Source: Mimachlamys varia (Eukaryota; Mollusca; Bivalvia; Pectinida; Pectinidae). Taken from it: a DNA stretch of 64,000 nucleotides. The translations under genes and the position numbers were made by a program. Below, piece by piece: positions 1 to 13,800 of the stretch (positions are counted from its first letter, which is position 1; each line of letters opens with the position of its first letter). The stretch is from positions 13,388,001 to 13,452,000 of the forward strand of contig OX392527.1 in the NCBI GenBank assembly GCA_947623455.1, in the 5' to 3' direction. Under the pieces are notes generated by a model that saw only the letters and a program-made list of their open reading frames with translations, was not told the origin of the DNA and made no database searches.

Positions 1-2905
1 ATAGATACACCACAATGGTGAGATATCTTACACGGCATACCCGGAATACTACACCACAATGGTGAGATATCTTACACGGCATACCAGGAATACTACACCA
101 CAATGGTGAGATATCTTACACGACATACCAGGAATACTACACCACAATGGTGAGATATCTTACACGGCATACCAGGAATACTACACCACAATGGTGAGAT
201 ATCTTACACGGCATACCAGGAATACTTCACCACAATGGTGAGATATCTTATACGGCATACCCGGAATACTACACCACAATGGTGAGATATCTTATACGGC
301 ATACCCGGAATACTACACCACAATGGTGAGATATTTTACACGGCATACCAGGAATACTACACCACAATGGTGAGATATCTTACACAGCATACCAGGAATA
401 CTACACCACAATGGTGAGATATCTTACACGGCATACCCGGAATACTACACCACAATGGTGAGATATTTTACACGGCATACCAGGAATACTACACCACAAT
501 GGTGAGATATCTTACACAGCATACCAGGAATACTACACCACAATGGTGAGTTATCTTACACGGTGTACCAGGAATACTACACCACAATGGTGAGATATCC
601 TACACGGTGTACCAGGAATACTACACCACAATGGTGAGATATCTTACACGGTGTACCAGGAATACTACACCACAATGGTGAGATATCTTACACGGCATAC
701 CAGGAATACTTCACCACAATGGTGAGATATCTTATACGGCCTACCAGGAATACTACACCACAATGGTGAGATATCTTACACGGTGTACCAGGAATACTAC
801 ACCACAATGGTGAGATATCTTACACGGTGTACCAGGAATACTACACCACAATGGTGAGATATCTTATACGGCCTACCAGGAATACTACACCACAATGGTG
901 AGATATCTTACACGGTGTACCAGGAATACTACACCATAATGGTGAGATATCTTACACGGCATACCAGGAATACTACACCACAATGGTGAGATATCTTATA
1001 CGACGTACCAGGAATACTACACCACAATGGTGAGATATCTTACACGGCGTACCAGGAATACTACACCATAATGGTGAGATATCTTACACAGCATACCAGG
1101 AATACTACACCACAATGGTGAGATATCTTACACAGCATACCAGGAATACTACACCACAATGGTGAGATATCTTACACAGCCTACCAGGAATACTACACCA
1201 CAATGGTGAGATATCTTACACGGTGTACCAGGAATACTACACCATAATGGTGAGATATCTTACACGGCATACCAGGAATACTACACCACAATGGTGAGAT
1301 ATCTTACACGGCGTACCAGGAATACTACACCACAATGGTGAGATATCTTACACAGCATACCAGGAATACTACACCACAATGGTGAGATATCTTACACAGC
1401 ATACCAGGAATACTACACCACAATGGTGAGATATCTTACACAGCCTACCAGGAATACTACACCACAATGGTGAGATATCTTACACGGTGTACCAGGAATA
1501 CTACACCATAATGGTGAGATATCTTACACGGCATACCAGGAATACTACACCACAATGGTGAGATATCTTACACGGCGTACCAGGAATACTACACCACAAT
1601 GGTGAGATATCTTACACAGCATACCAGGAATACTTCACCACAATGGTGAGATATCTTACACAGCATACCAGGAATACTACACCACAATGGTGAGATATCT
1701 TACACAGCATACCAGGAATACTTCACCACAAAGGTGAAATATCTTACACGACATACCAGGAATACTACACCACAATGGTGAGATATCTTACACGGCCTAC
1801 CAGGAATACTACACCACAATGGTGAGATATCTTACACGGCATACCAGGAATACTTCACCACAAAGGTGAGATATCTTACACGACATACCAGGAATACTAC
1901 GCCACAATGGTGAGATATCTTACACAGCATACCAGGTATACTACACCACAATGGTGAGATATCTTACACGGCATACCAGGAATACTACACCACAATGGTG
2001 AGATATCTTACACGGCATACCAGGAATACTACACCACAATGGTGAGTTATCTTACACGGCGTACCAGGAATACTACACCACAATGGTGAGATATCTTACA
2101 CGGCATACCAGGAATACTACACCACAATGGTGAGTTATCTTACACGGCGTACCAGGAATACTACACCACAATGGTGAGATATCTTACACAGCATACCAGG
2201 AATACTACACCACAATGGTGAGATATCTTACAAGACATACCAGGTATACTACACCACAATGGTGAGATATCTTACACGGCCTACCAGGAATACTACACCA
2301 CAATGGTGAGATATCTTACACGGCATACCAGGAATACTACACCCACAATGGTGAGATATCTTACACGGCCTACCAGGAATACTACACCACAATGGTGAGA
2401 TATCTTACACGACGTACCCGGAATACTACACCACAATGGTGAGATATCTTACACGGCATACCAGGAATACTTCACCACAATGGTGAGATGTCTTACACGG
2501 CATACCAGGAATACTACACCACAATGGTGAGATATCTTACACAGCATTCCAGGAATACTACACCATAATGGTGAGATATCTTACACGACATACCAGGAAT
2601 ACTACACCACAATGGTGAGATATCTTACACAGCATACCAGGAATACTACACCACAATGGTGAGATATCTTACCCAGCATACCAGGAATACTACACCATAA
2701 TAGTGAGATATCTTACACGGCATACCAGGAATACTACACCACAATGGTGAGATATCTTACACGGCGTACCAGGAATACTACACCACAATGGTGAGATATC
2801 TTACACGGCATACCAGGAATACTACACCACAATGGTGAGATATCTTACACGACATACCAGGAATACTACACCACAATGGTGAGATATCTTGCACGAAATA
2901 CCAGG
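1..2905. repeat. 44-bp minisatellite/satellite array, about 66 copies, truncated by the window edge
   Basis: Head-to-tail units begin every 44 bases (the word CACCACAATGG recurs at 8, 52, 96 and so on). Units differ at a few positions (CGGCAT, CAGCAT, CGGTGT or CGACAT variants). Variant markers recur in blocks of six units: ACCATAAT at 1241 and again at 1505, 264 bases apart. Every unit contains the near-palindrome GTGAGATATCTTAC. The array ends about 540 bases past the glutamate-receptor stop codon, on its 3' side. No coding function is seen. Confidence 0.97.
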
Positions 2906-3442
2906 AATACAATTCTATGAAAAGTTTCAATTATAACAGGTCTACAATTGTTTATTAATATGACATGTCTTAATATCCATGGACCATAGCCGTTAATTTT
3001 AAGGACGTTTTTCTGAAAATCCATTGTTTTGGAGACTTGTATCCTGTCTACCACCAGGACCACCGTTATCCCGATAGTGCTGTGTCCGTGAATAGCCATT
3101 CCTTACGGTGTATTTCTGTCACAAAACAAAAAACAACAAATAGTTTACTATATCGAATAAAGATTCGTCATTTTCATCAATCAGCATGGTATGAAGAAAA
3201 TGTTATACCCTCTAATCACAGTTATCGAAATATTCTAAGAAAATCATTGATACAAAATAGTGATGCAACATATCGCATGATATGCAGTGATCAATCTACG
3301 AGCAAGTCCCGTGTCCTAGACCCATAAAATTATGACATAAGACTATGTGAAAATAATGTAACCTGTTCACTGGATATGCATCATTGACTTGTATTATATA
3401 CTGCTCATTAATAAGAACAATACATAGTCCGTACGTCAGATG
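2906..3442 (-). other. Probable 3' UTR and polyadenylation region of the glutamate receptor gene
   Basis: Unique sequence between the receptor stop codon and the 44-bp array. On the minus strand an AATAAA hexamer lies at 2951-2956, about 490 bases after the stop, and is a plausible poly(A) signal. Short open frames here on both strands look like chance. UTR status is inferred from position only. Confidence 0.45.
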
Positions 3443-4875
3443 TCACATTACCTGGGCTCTGTTGCTGATTCTGTATCGGACGATGCGCTCCATGCCGAGG
3501 ATAAGAATTCCCAGACTTATGCCGAATACAGGAGTCAGGAACCAGTAGGCAATCTCAGTGAAACCGATCTCTTGTATGATTTCACCTGTATCGCAGTGCA
3601 GAGTTCTGTTCTCCCACCATTTTCTTTTTAAACTTTCCACACCAGAAGACTGTTGTATTTCCATAAAACTGAAATTAAAAAGAATCAAAGATTTTATACT
3701 ATTGAATAGACAATACAGTGTAATATAAGATATTCTCATAAGTAATTCTCGTTCCCTTTTCTCACTCCTGACAGCAGCAGTGCTTTTCGAAGTACATTTG
3801 CTGGAAGGAAGTAAAATGTTGTTCAGCTGACTCGTTTGACTTATTTTAGCTATTTCGTACCATTTCTACAGCTATTCTTAATCTTATGGTTACGATAAAT
3901 CTTAATGCTTTTAGCATTGAACTGCTTTCAGTTGGCATTCATAAACGATATAAATGCAAACTGGACAAAGGTGAATTCAATGAATGTCAAATGAATTTGA
4001 TTCGTTACATTCAGGAAATGACATACGATGGCAAATTCAAAACAATAAGTAATGGCCGACTAGAGAAACAAGCTGTAGTCAACCTTCACCTACTTATTTC
4101 ATAAGGTCAGAGGTCACCATTAAATGTCCTTTTGAAGGTACCAAGAAAAATCATGTGAAGGCGCAAGCAGCCCGTTTGTCTATTTGGTCGCTTGATTTTG
4201 GTACTATCCTACTTTACATTGACATTTCATCTTTTTTATTACATTCATTTATATGTAAGAGTACAATAGTACAATCTTTAATGCATCCATTGATATGTCT
4301 AAGTTACCTGTTGGACATAGTTGGTAAGAGGCTGGAATCTTTTTTCATGGCAAACCCAACAGGATGGAATCCCATTGGTGACCCAAGCGACTTAACGTCA
4401 CAGTTCTGGGATATCAGATATTTTACAGTCTCTGTTTTTGACAGAAGAATAAAGTTGCCTTCTGCCACTCGTCTCAGAGCCTCAGATGTACTATTGAAGA
4501 ATCCTGTCTTTGTCATGCTTTGCCATATTTTTGTGAACGTGTCTCTGACTGGATAGTCCCAGACGATTTCGTTAAACGCATATTGTTTATAATCGGGGTA
4601 CAGGTTGGAGCTTTTCCACAGATCGTGAAAAGCTTCTTCAGTTTTCATCATATTTTCAAAATACACCATTTCATCTGAACCCCATACTACAGAAAACTTC
4701 ACATCCTTTGTAGTCACCAAATCAGATATGGCCTTTACTTGTATGTCGTCCATACGGTAAACAGTCATAAAGGAAGCCAGATTAGCTGTGAAGGCAGAAA
4801 GGAGGATGAAAGACAACAGCCAGAATCCAAAACCCATTAACTTAGTACTTGTCCGTGATAACCGGATACCGTCAC
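3443..4875 (-). CDS. iGluR exons 11-12: M3 gate, S2 and M4
   Basis: Exon 11 (4875-4308) runs from the post-pore linker through M3 and most of the S2 lobe. Exon 12 (3668-3443) carries the KWWENR motif, equivalent to the family NKWW, then M4 and a 15-residue cytoplasmic tail ending NRAQVM. The internal tail is very short, with no recognisable PDZ ligand. The S2 stretch GNFILLSKTE aligns with the family GNYAFLxEST, placing Lys where Glu normally binds the ligand amino group. Confidence 0.87.
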
Positions 4876-7800
4876 CTGTGAATCAAAACAAGGTAAGCCA
4901 CAATGTTACATTATTTACTATTTTAATCGTTCAGTTGTAAAAAATCTAAAATACCTTTAAAGCATGTTTCGAATTAATATTCTAGCATTTACGGCATTAG
5001 TACTTGTGACCAGTTAAGAACTCGATTATTTCACAGATTACAAACATTGGATAGAGCGGCCATCGCGATTAAGCCAAACCAGAAGATCTTATGTTTTATC
5101 TACATTCCACAAATAAACCGTATGGTGATCATCTATGTACTTGTTTGCTAGTCGTAAATAGCATTATCTGAGACATCGTTTTACTTCACAGACCGTATAG
5201 AAATTTCATTTTCAAGTAATGATCATGATTTTTTTTTTTGATACTTGAAACACTATTGCGGTAATCAAAATACATATTTCAACATTGGAGATAATGTTAT
5301 TCCTTCGCTTATGCTCAACTGTTTGATGTTTAATCATCAGTTAATGCTATACGTCAATTTACAAAAGAAACATTGTTACGATGTTAGATAACGGAACACC
5401 ATGACATACATTCGAATTCCGCCTTAGTAACAATAAACCAGACCACGTCTTGGAAAGAACAGTACTTGACATCCGGGTTCTTCCTTCTCTCCAGTCCTTT
5501 TATTACATTTTCGTAAATCCACAATGCAACTGAGGTAAAAATAAAACAACTCAGCCAGACGAGCATTGACCAGTGGTCAAATATTTCCAAAAAGTCAAAT
5601 CGTCTTCCTTTTTTGGCCCTGGTAAGCATCTGAACACTGTCGTACTGAATGTATGGTAAGATGAAATCGACCAAGTTTCCTCGCTCCTTAGTCACTGCAA
5701 TCGGCCCGATAACCATATCGGCTCTCTGAAGTAACAAATGGATTGTCCTGCCACATGTAAGACAACGTTTAAACATTTTTTAGATCAGTTGTTCATATTC
5801 AAACGCTATATATTTATATTTTCTATAATTCATATATCATTTAGAAATATTTTGTATCCTTGCGTGATATAAACATGGACGTTTTTGAATATGTTCATTA
5901 GTTTGCTAGCTTGTTGTGATTGATAATGATGACTCGGTTCTCACTTTGAGGACTTGACGTTTTACTCTTACGGAACACCAGGTCTTATTATCATGTACTT
6001 TCACGGGTCTCTATGTTAACATTTCCTTCGTTCATGTTTTGCCTTTAGTTTAATCAATTTTGATATAGGATTATGGTTTTGTTGACGTTTCGGTATTCTC
6101 TGTTTTTTTGTTTTTGTTTTATATGACTCGATATCAAGTTCATTTTCATATAAAGCTTAAGATTGGGAATGCAATTAGATAGAATACCTATTAAAACTTA
6201 CCCCGGTAGCAACATCTGTAATGCATTCATTCCAGGTAAACACAGTGGCCTCCAGAAAAGGCTTTGTGATGGTGCACTCAGATATAATGAACTGTATCCC
6301 AGAAGACTCGGCGATTTTTCTCAGCAATTCAACTGCATATCCGTGATAAGAGACCACACCCTTAATAATTTGTTTGAATATGTAGGGCGGGTGCTAAAGT
6401 AAGGTAAAAACAACTTCAATTCAACAACTGTGAATATTCCGAATGACATTAAATATATAAAATGTTTGTCCATGGTATCGAAAGTGATATAAGAAAATTT
6501 AAAAAGGTGATAATTCCACAGTATATTGTGTGGAACAATCAATGTTAATGAAAATCATTTATTATTATTTCTATTTATTGTAATTCGTGAAACACCTTAC
6601 TCTCCATACGTACGTGAACGGTTACAACTCTCAGGGCTAGTTTTTCGCTATTTGTTGTAAAATTGACTGGCAACCTGCCGGATGCTTCGGTAACATTATT
6701 CCAAACTCCGACCTAAAACAAAACATTAAATGTCACCACCGAACCAGGTTCTTGTTTGTTAGAACAGGGAGTGGTGGAATTGAAAAAAAAATATGCATCA
6801 GTCAAACTTCGTAAGGGATAAAGTGTCATTTATTGCAATACAACATAAGGTCAATGTTATAACTTACCTGACCCAGTGTTCCATTGAACCCCGGTTGGAA
6901 TATTTGTATCTCGTGCGGGACTGAAATCAATGCCTGAAAGTGAAAACAAAACAACAGATGTTGAACAAAACAATAACTGTTAAGCAAAGCCACATTATTG
7001 CACAATAAAATTTTGTACATTATATGGAAACAAAAACTCCTTAAGGAGTGAATGAGATACATGAATCAGTACAATGACATTAGTTAATATTCAGCTGTAA
7101 ACCAACATACATTTACAAATTTTCGAATTGATGGAAACGCCATCATATGTGAGTGTGAAGGCATTTTTACGAATGTCACATTTAAGATATATATATAAAC
7201 GTCGCTATGGAGTGTTGTTGGCCGCCTTCCTTCTCTTACAAATCCCACCTACATGCTTACTTATCCTTACCTGATTAGTGATACGTTCAACTTCCCACCG
7301 CAAATTTACTTCTCATTATTTGTGAAGTTCTTATCAAAGTTCTAACACGTATTAACGTTTAATTACCTGTTTAGTTCAGATATACAACCGTTTGATTACC
7401 TGTTTAGTTCAGACATACACCCGTTTGATTACCTGTGTAGTTCAAACATACACCCGTTTGATTACCTGTTTTAGTTCCGAACTAAGTGAAAGCTGGTCGA
7501 TCCTACCGTCTGTGTAATATTGTGACGTATTCAGCACTCGGCGAACAACTGACTCAATCTGACAAGAACATAAATCATCAAGTGTTATACAAACTATATA
7601 AGGATATGTCTTATTTTTGGACAATATATAAAGCCAAACAATCTTGAGGTTTTTCAGGATGAAAATGTATACAGTAAATTATTGTATTTTTTCAAAAGCA
7701 ATCTTTTTTTGTATTATAAAAGTTTGCAATGTATGACACAGATGTGAGAAGCCCGGATTTAATCGTTAAAGTTCTAACTTACAGTCAATTCAAGTTGTTG

Positions 7801-10800
7801 GATATAGTCATCTCTTAGTATATTGACAGCACTGTCACATGAGCTGCACGTGGGAAGAACGCCTTGTGTATCCAGTAACAACCAAATGGTATCAGCTACT
7901 AGTGGCATCAGGTCTGATATCTACACAAAACAGACAGATATCATGTACTTAAGGCGTGAAGTCTAATATCTACGCAAAACAAACAGAAGCCATTTACTAC
8001 AGACACGAAGTCTGATATCTACACAAAACATGCAGAAATCATTTACTAAAGACACTAGGTCTGATATCTACACAACACAGACAGGAACCATTTATTAAAG
8101 GCATGAGGTATGATATCTACACAAAACAAACAGAAATAATATACTAAAGGCCAAAGTCTGATATCTACACAAAAAAGACAGACATAATTTACTAAAAGCA
8201 TGAGGTCTGATATCTATACAAAACAGACAGAGTTCATTTACTTAAGGCACTAGGTCCGATATCTACACAGAACAGAAATAATTTATCTATTAAAAAGATT
8301 ATCAACATAAAATAATTCAGGCAATTACACCTTGTGAGTCTCAACAATTATCGAATTTACATTTGTATGTATCAAAATATTATTTATTTGATAACAAAAT
8401 CAAAGGTTTTTATCGTTAACAGAAATATTTGAAGAAATAGTGTATATCAATGACCCCTCCGTCATCATCTATTACCAAATATGTGACGTTCTTCACGAGT
8501 TTTGGCGTTCCGAGGAAGATGAATTTTCGGGAATCTGAGCGAGACAAGACTTTCCGCAACGAGTCCAAGAAGTTCCCCTCAGATAGTTTGATGTCTACCA
8601 GAACAACATCAACGGACTGCACGTTCTCTAGCAAGAACGACAATGGCACTGAAAAGTAGCAAAACCATAAGCCAGTAAAATTTATCAAATCATCAATGAG
8701 CGACGCAATTTTGTCGGTAGAATCTAGCAAACAATGTAAATGGTGAAATAGTCAAAATAGTTTTATTTCAACTAATCAACAAAAATTAACATAGTCAATA
8801 TATTGCACTAAATTAGTGTGCTCTAGTATGTTTATTTACAAAAAAAATATTTGTTGTATTTATGCACCATCTGTAACAACTTCCGAATGACTTGTTACGT
8901 ATAGACAGACCTAGCATAACAATATCGGGAAATTACAAACCAGGTTACCTGGTTCGGACCTTTCGGCCTGGTGGTAGGCTCCATAACCTAGAGGTCTCGG
9001 GTTCGCGCCCGGCACGTCTCACTTGTTTTATTTCTGTTCCTTGTTGTAAAATACTGTTTATTTCCTAGATCGGGATGTTTGTATTAATAAGAACCCATGT
9101 CTGGGTGTTTGTATGTACAAATTGTACTAATTTAAATTATCACAATGATAATTTCTTAAATATAATTACAGCCCCTGGTACCCGATTAAATGTAACGTCG
9201 TGACGGATCAGTTTGATTTGTATGCCTACGTTAGGTTCTATACGCCGTCACGTTTCGTAACCAAGCTTTAACTAAGATTATAAGGATAGGTTATAACACA
9301 CAACAGCGTCCCGTGTACAGATAAATCTGGTACTCACTTTGCATGTCCTCGTCGTTAAGGATAATGAGCTCCTTATGTTGGTCAGTCCCATTCAACAGGC
9401 GTGTCAGTAGGGTGCCATATCTTAGCTGTGGAGACTGTAGGGTCACCAAGTGCTCTGAAGGAAACTGACATCTCTCATACAGGCAGACGACAACGGGCAT
9501 CGCGCCCTCATCTATCACTTCCGGTCCGACATTTGGATCATAGACAAACACCACAAATGGAGATTGCTCTGAAAGCAAAGCAAATGCGCCATTAATGCTC
9601 CTCGTCATGGAAGGTCTAAAGTCGACGACTTTGGAAGGCAAACATCAAAGGATAAATCAACATACGCAACACATTAAGCTTACAGTAATCTAGAAACTTT
9701 AATTTACAAAAATAAGGACACATCCATTTTATAATGAAGTGTATTGCAACAAACATATACATATTTGATTCGTCATTCGACTGATTGCTAATATGTTTAA
9801 GGTCATGGTAAAATTAGATCGAAACATCAAGACAAACTTAATACAAATTGAATATGACATGTTAGACTAAGTGATTGATTTAGGCCTAGTTTGATACTTA
9901 CTCTTAATGGGTTTTTTGTGTTCCCATCTCTTTAAAAAGGAATAGTGTTATATGCACGAATTATTGTTGTGCAAAATATGTTAAAAATGGAAATTTAAGC
10001 CTGACTCCTAACGAATAGATTGAACGCACCCTGCATTGTGGAGCTGAAATACCGGACTATGCCAGGCTGACTCCTATTCACGACCAAATCGAAAGTCTCA
10101 AAATCAGCACCTGAAAAAAGATTTCAGTCAGTAAGTACGCCGCATATGAAATAGGGTTCAGATTTTTTTTAATGGTTCAGATTCTTTATTTGCTTAATTT
10201 TAAAAGTCATAAGCACAAGAAAACATAGGTAACATACATCAGTACATTAACAATCATGCACGTTGACCTCTCACACATAATTCACATCCTCTCTCAGAAT
10301 CACTCGAACACATTCATTCACACAATTCAGGCAGTTTGCAATAGGATAGAGTGAGAGTAAAAACATAATACTGGACTTACACTGGCATTAACTGTCTTCT
10401 TTCTAAGGCTAAACCTAGATGTTTTCCAAGATTGGATAGTTCTTTCACGTGATTTGTTTTATATAATTGAATTAATTTAAACATATTTGGATTTTTAACA
10501 TATAATAATAATAATAATTCGAAGTTCTTATATACCGCTTTATCACGACCTTAAAGGCCTTCTCAAAGCGGTTCAATAATAATGATAACAATAATAAATT
10601 CTTTCATTCAGATAGGGTAACATGTTTAGACTTTCGTCTAGTTTTCAATACGGCCCTGTTAAAGACACATATATTCAAGGTACAACGACACATTTAAAAA
10701 ATTACATGACAACACTCACAAAGAAATAAGATAGATAAATAATGATGTCAATGTTACACAAATATCATATATAAGTAATATCACAGATAGAACACAGGCC

Positions 10801-13800
10801 AGAAAGCTGGTGATTGGGTGACCCCTACCTAACAAGCTTCCCGGCTTTTGTTTTGAAATAAATTAATGTTTTAAAAATATAATTAGGTATCTCTTTACAA
10901 TGATAATTAAGAACATAATAAATGATTAATGACATAAGACAATATGCATTGGGATCAATAAAATTTGAGATATAAGACGCATTTAATTTCAATTAACAAA
11001 ATCAAACCTTTACTGAAAAAATAAATAGAAGTTCGAATCGAATAAAATATGAACGCTGAAATATTTTATAAATACACACCATACTCCGTAGACCAAAACT
11101 GACATGTCATAAGTCATGTCTATTTTGGTTTACGGAGTATGATGTGCATAATGGTGTTTAACATATTTGTCCTATAAATCTTTATACATATTACAGTTGA
11201 TTAAGAAATGAAATTCATCGTCGATGTCATTATCCTTATATTATGTACATAAGATATAAACTAATTTACCTGTGACTGTAACTTAACATTCCATCTATTT
11301 TCGTCGAGTTAAGCAAATTATTTTGATTAAATGTTATCTATTTATATTTTTAAAAAAGAAAATGGTGCAACAAAAGGCACGTGATGTCAGGACGCGTATA
11401 CCCGGTATGAAAACGTTACTATATCTCCTCGTGACAATATGACTTCATCCATAGACTGTAAAATAAATGTCAGTGCCGGATCGGCAGCATCTGATGTACT
11501 ATGAGTGAACCATGCTACGTTAGTGATTCCATAAGCAACAAGGTGAGATCGACAATAATATTTCATAATCCCAGCGGCTTCATCTAATAACCTTAGTTAC
11601 CATTACAACTACAAAGCTTTTAATTGTGTGTCAATAAGAAAAGTGCGCCGATAGCGTTATAGCTTAATCATTTAGACTTTTCAGGTTATACTGAATTCAA
11701 CAGTTCAGTAATGAAACCACGTCGATATATGGATCAAAACCAAATAAAGCCTCCGTATACATAAATGTAGCAGATAGATAAAAGGGGCCAGGTATATATA
11801 CATCAAACACACAACAAAAACATAGGTGTGTATATATAACAAGTTATCAATGTTTAAGTACCATTGGTGCCTAGGGTGTCAGGTAACTGATAGACTTAAA
11901 TAACATATATATATATACAGAAAGTATCAACGGGTAGCAATTAAAACTGACTATCTTACATTGTATTTGTTGTTAGGCATATATTGTCATCAATTCAACT
12001 CAGGCGTTAGGTATGATGTATTTCACCCTTGTAAATATATCGTTATGTATACTGTCATTTAACCTTTATTAAACAATGTCTATATTACTGTCATTTTCCC
12101 TTTGTTAAACAATGTCTTTAGGTAAATGTCATTTCTACTTTGTTAAACGATTTTAGGTAACTCTCAGACCATCTTTGTAAAACAATTTGTAAGTAAATGT
12201 CATTTCACCCTTGTTAAACAACTTCTTGGTTACTGTAATTTTACAATTGTCAAACAATGTCTAGATTACTGTCTTTTCACCTTTGTTAAATAATGTTTAG
12301 GTGACTGTCATTTCCCCTTTATTAAACATTTTCTTGGTAACTTTAATTTCACTTTTGTTAAACAATTTCTTTAGGTAACTGTCATTTCACCTTTATTAAA
12401 AAGTTTCTTTAAGTAACTGTCATTTCACCTTTATTAAAAAAGTTTCTTTAAGTAACTGTTATTTCACCTTTATTAAAGGCCCAATATACGTAACTTCAGG
12501 GAAATTTTCGTGATTCTGAAAAATTCTGAAAAAAAATCCAGTTGATTACCATGCAAAAATAAGCCTAAAACGAAGTAAACCTGAACGGTAACTAACAAGA
12601 AACTCTGGACAAAAAAAATCCAAAGAATTGAAAATAGTTCAGGTGGGGCCCACTTCAACAACAAACCGAAGGTAGAAGACGGCCCGAAATGGACGCGTGT
12701 TTACAAGTAGCGTGTTTCAACTGCTGATGTACCGGTAATCGAGAAAGAATTCATCTTGAATATTGCTGATATCAGTTAATCTTAGCTAAATCTATGAATA
12801 TGATAAATTATTAGGCTTGATTTTTGCTTCAAGTTTTGCCGAAAGTTACGTATATTGGGCCTTTAAAAAGTTTCTTTAAGTAACTGTCATTTCACCTTTA
12901 TTAAAAAGTTTCTTTAAGTAACTGTCATTTCACCTTCATTAAAAAGTTTCTTTAAGTAACTGTCATTTCACCTTTATTAAAAAGTTTCTTTAAGTAACTG
13001 TCATTTCACCTTTATTAAAAAGTTTCTTTAAGTAACTGTCATTTCACCTTTATTAAAACGTTTCTTTAAGTAACTGTCATTTCACTTTTATGAAAAAGTT
13101 TCTTTAAGTAACTGTCATTTCACCTTTGTCAAACAAGTTCTAGGTAACTGTCATTTCGCCTTTATTAAAAAGTTTCTTTAAGTAACTGTCATTTCACCTT
13201 TATTAAAAAGTTTCTTTAAGTAAATTTCATTTCACCTTTTTTAAAAAGTTCCTTTAAGTAACTGTCATTTCACCTTTATTAAAAAGTTTCTTTAAGTAAC
13301 TGTCATTTCACCTTGATTTAAAAGTTTCTTTAAGTAACTGTCATTTCACCTTTATTTAAAAGTTTCTTTAAGTAACTGTCATTTCACCTTTGTCAAACAA
13401 GTTCTAGGTAACTGTCATTTCCCCTTTATTAAACATTTTCTTGGTAACTTTAATTTCACTTTTGTTAAACAATTTCTTTAGGTAACTGTCATTTCACCTT
13501 TATTAAAAAGTTTCTTTAAGTAACTGTCATTTCACCTTTATTAAAAAGTTTCTTTAAGTAACTGTCATTTCACCTTTATTAAAAGTTTCTTTAAGTAACT
13601 GTCATTTCACCTTTATGAAAAAAGTTTCTTTAAGTAACTGTCATTTCACCTTTGTTAAAAAGTTTCTTTAAGTAACTGTCATTTCACCTTTATTAAAAAA
13701 AAGTTTCTTTAAGTAACTGTCATTTCACCTTCATTAAAAAGTTTCTTTAAGTAACTGTCATTTCACCTTTATTAAAAATTGTCTTTAAGTAACTGTCATT

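Noticed and set aside
1..2905. CRISPR-like regular spacing of repeats
   Set aside because: Units are contiguous with no unique spacers, and the genome is eukaryotic with spliced genes. The same holds for all other arrays here.
5726..5776. Upstream extension of iGluR exon 10 to an ATG (MFKRCLTCGRT...)
   Set aside because: The acceptor TTACTTCAG at 5726 gives phase-correct joining and exact family spacing; the extension would insert unmatched residues.
8940..9035. Functional tRNA gene
   Set aside because: A and B boxes are present but I could not form a cloverleaf with a proper acceptor stem, so it is kept only as a SINE or pseudogene.
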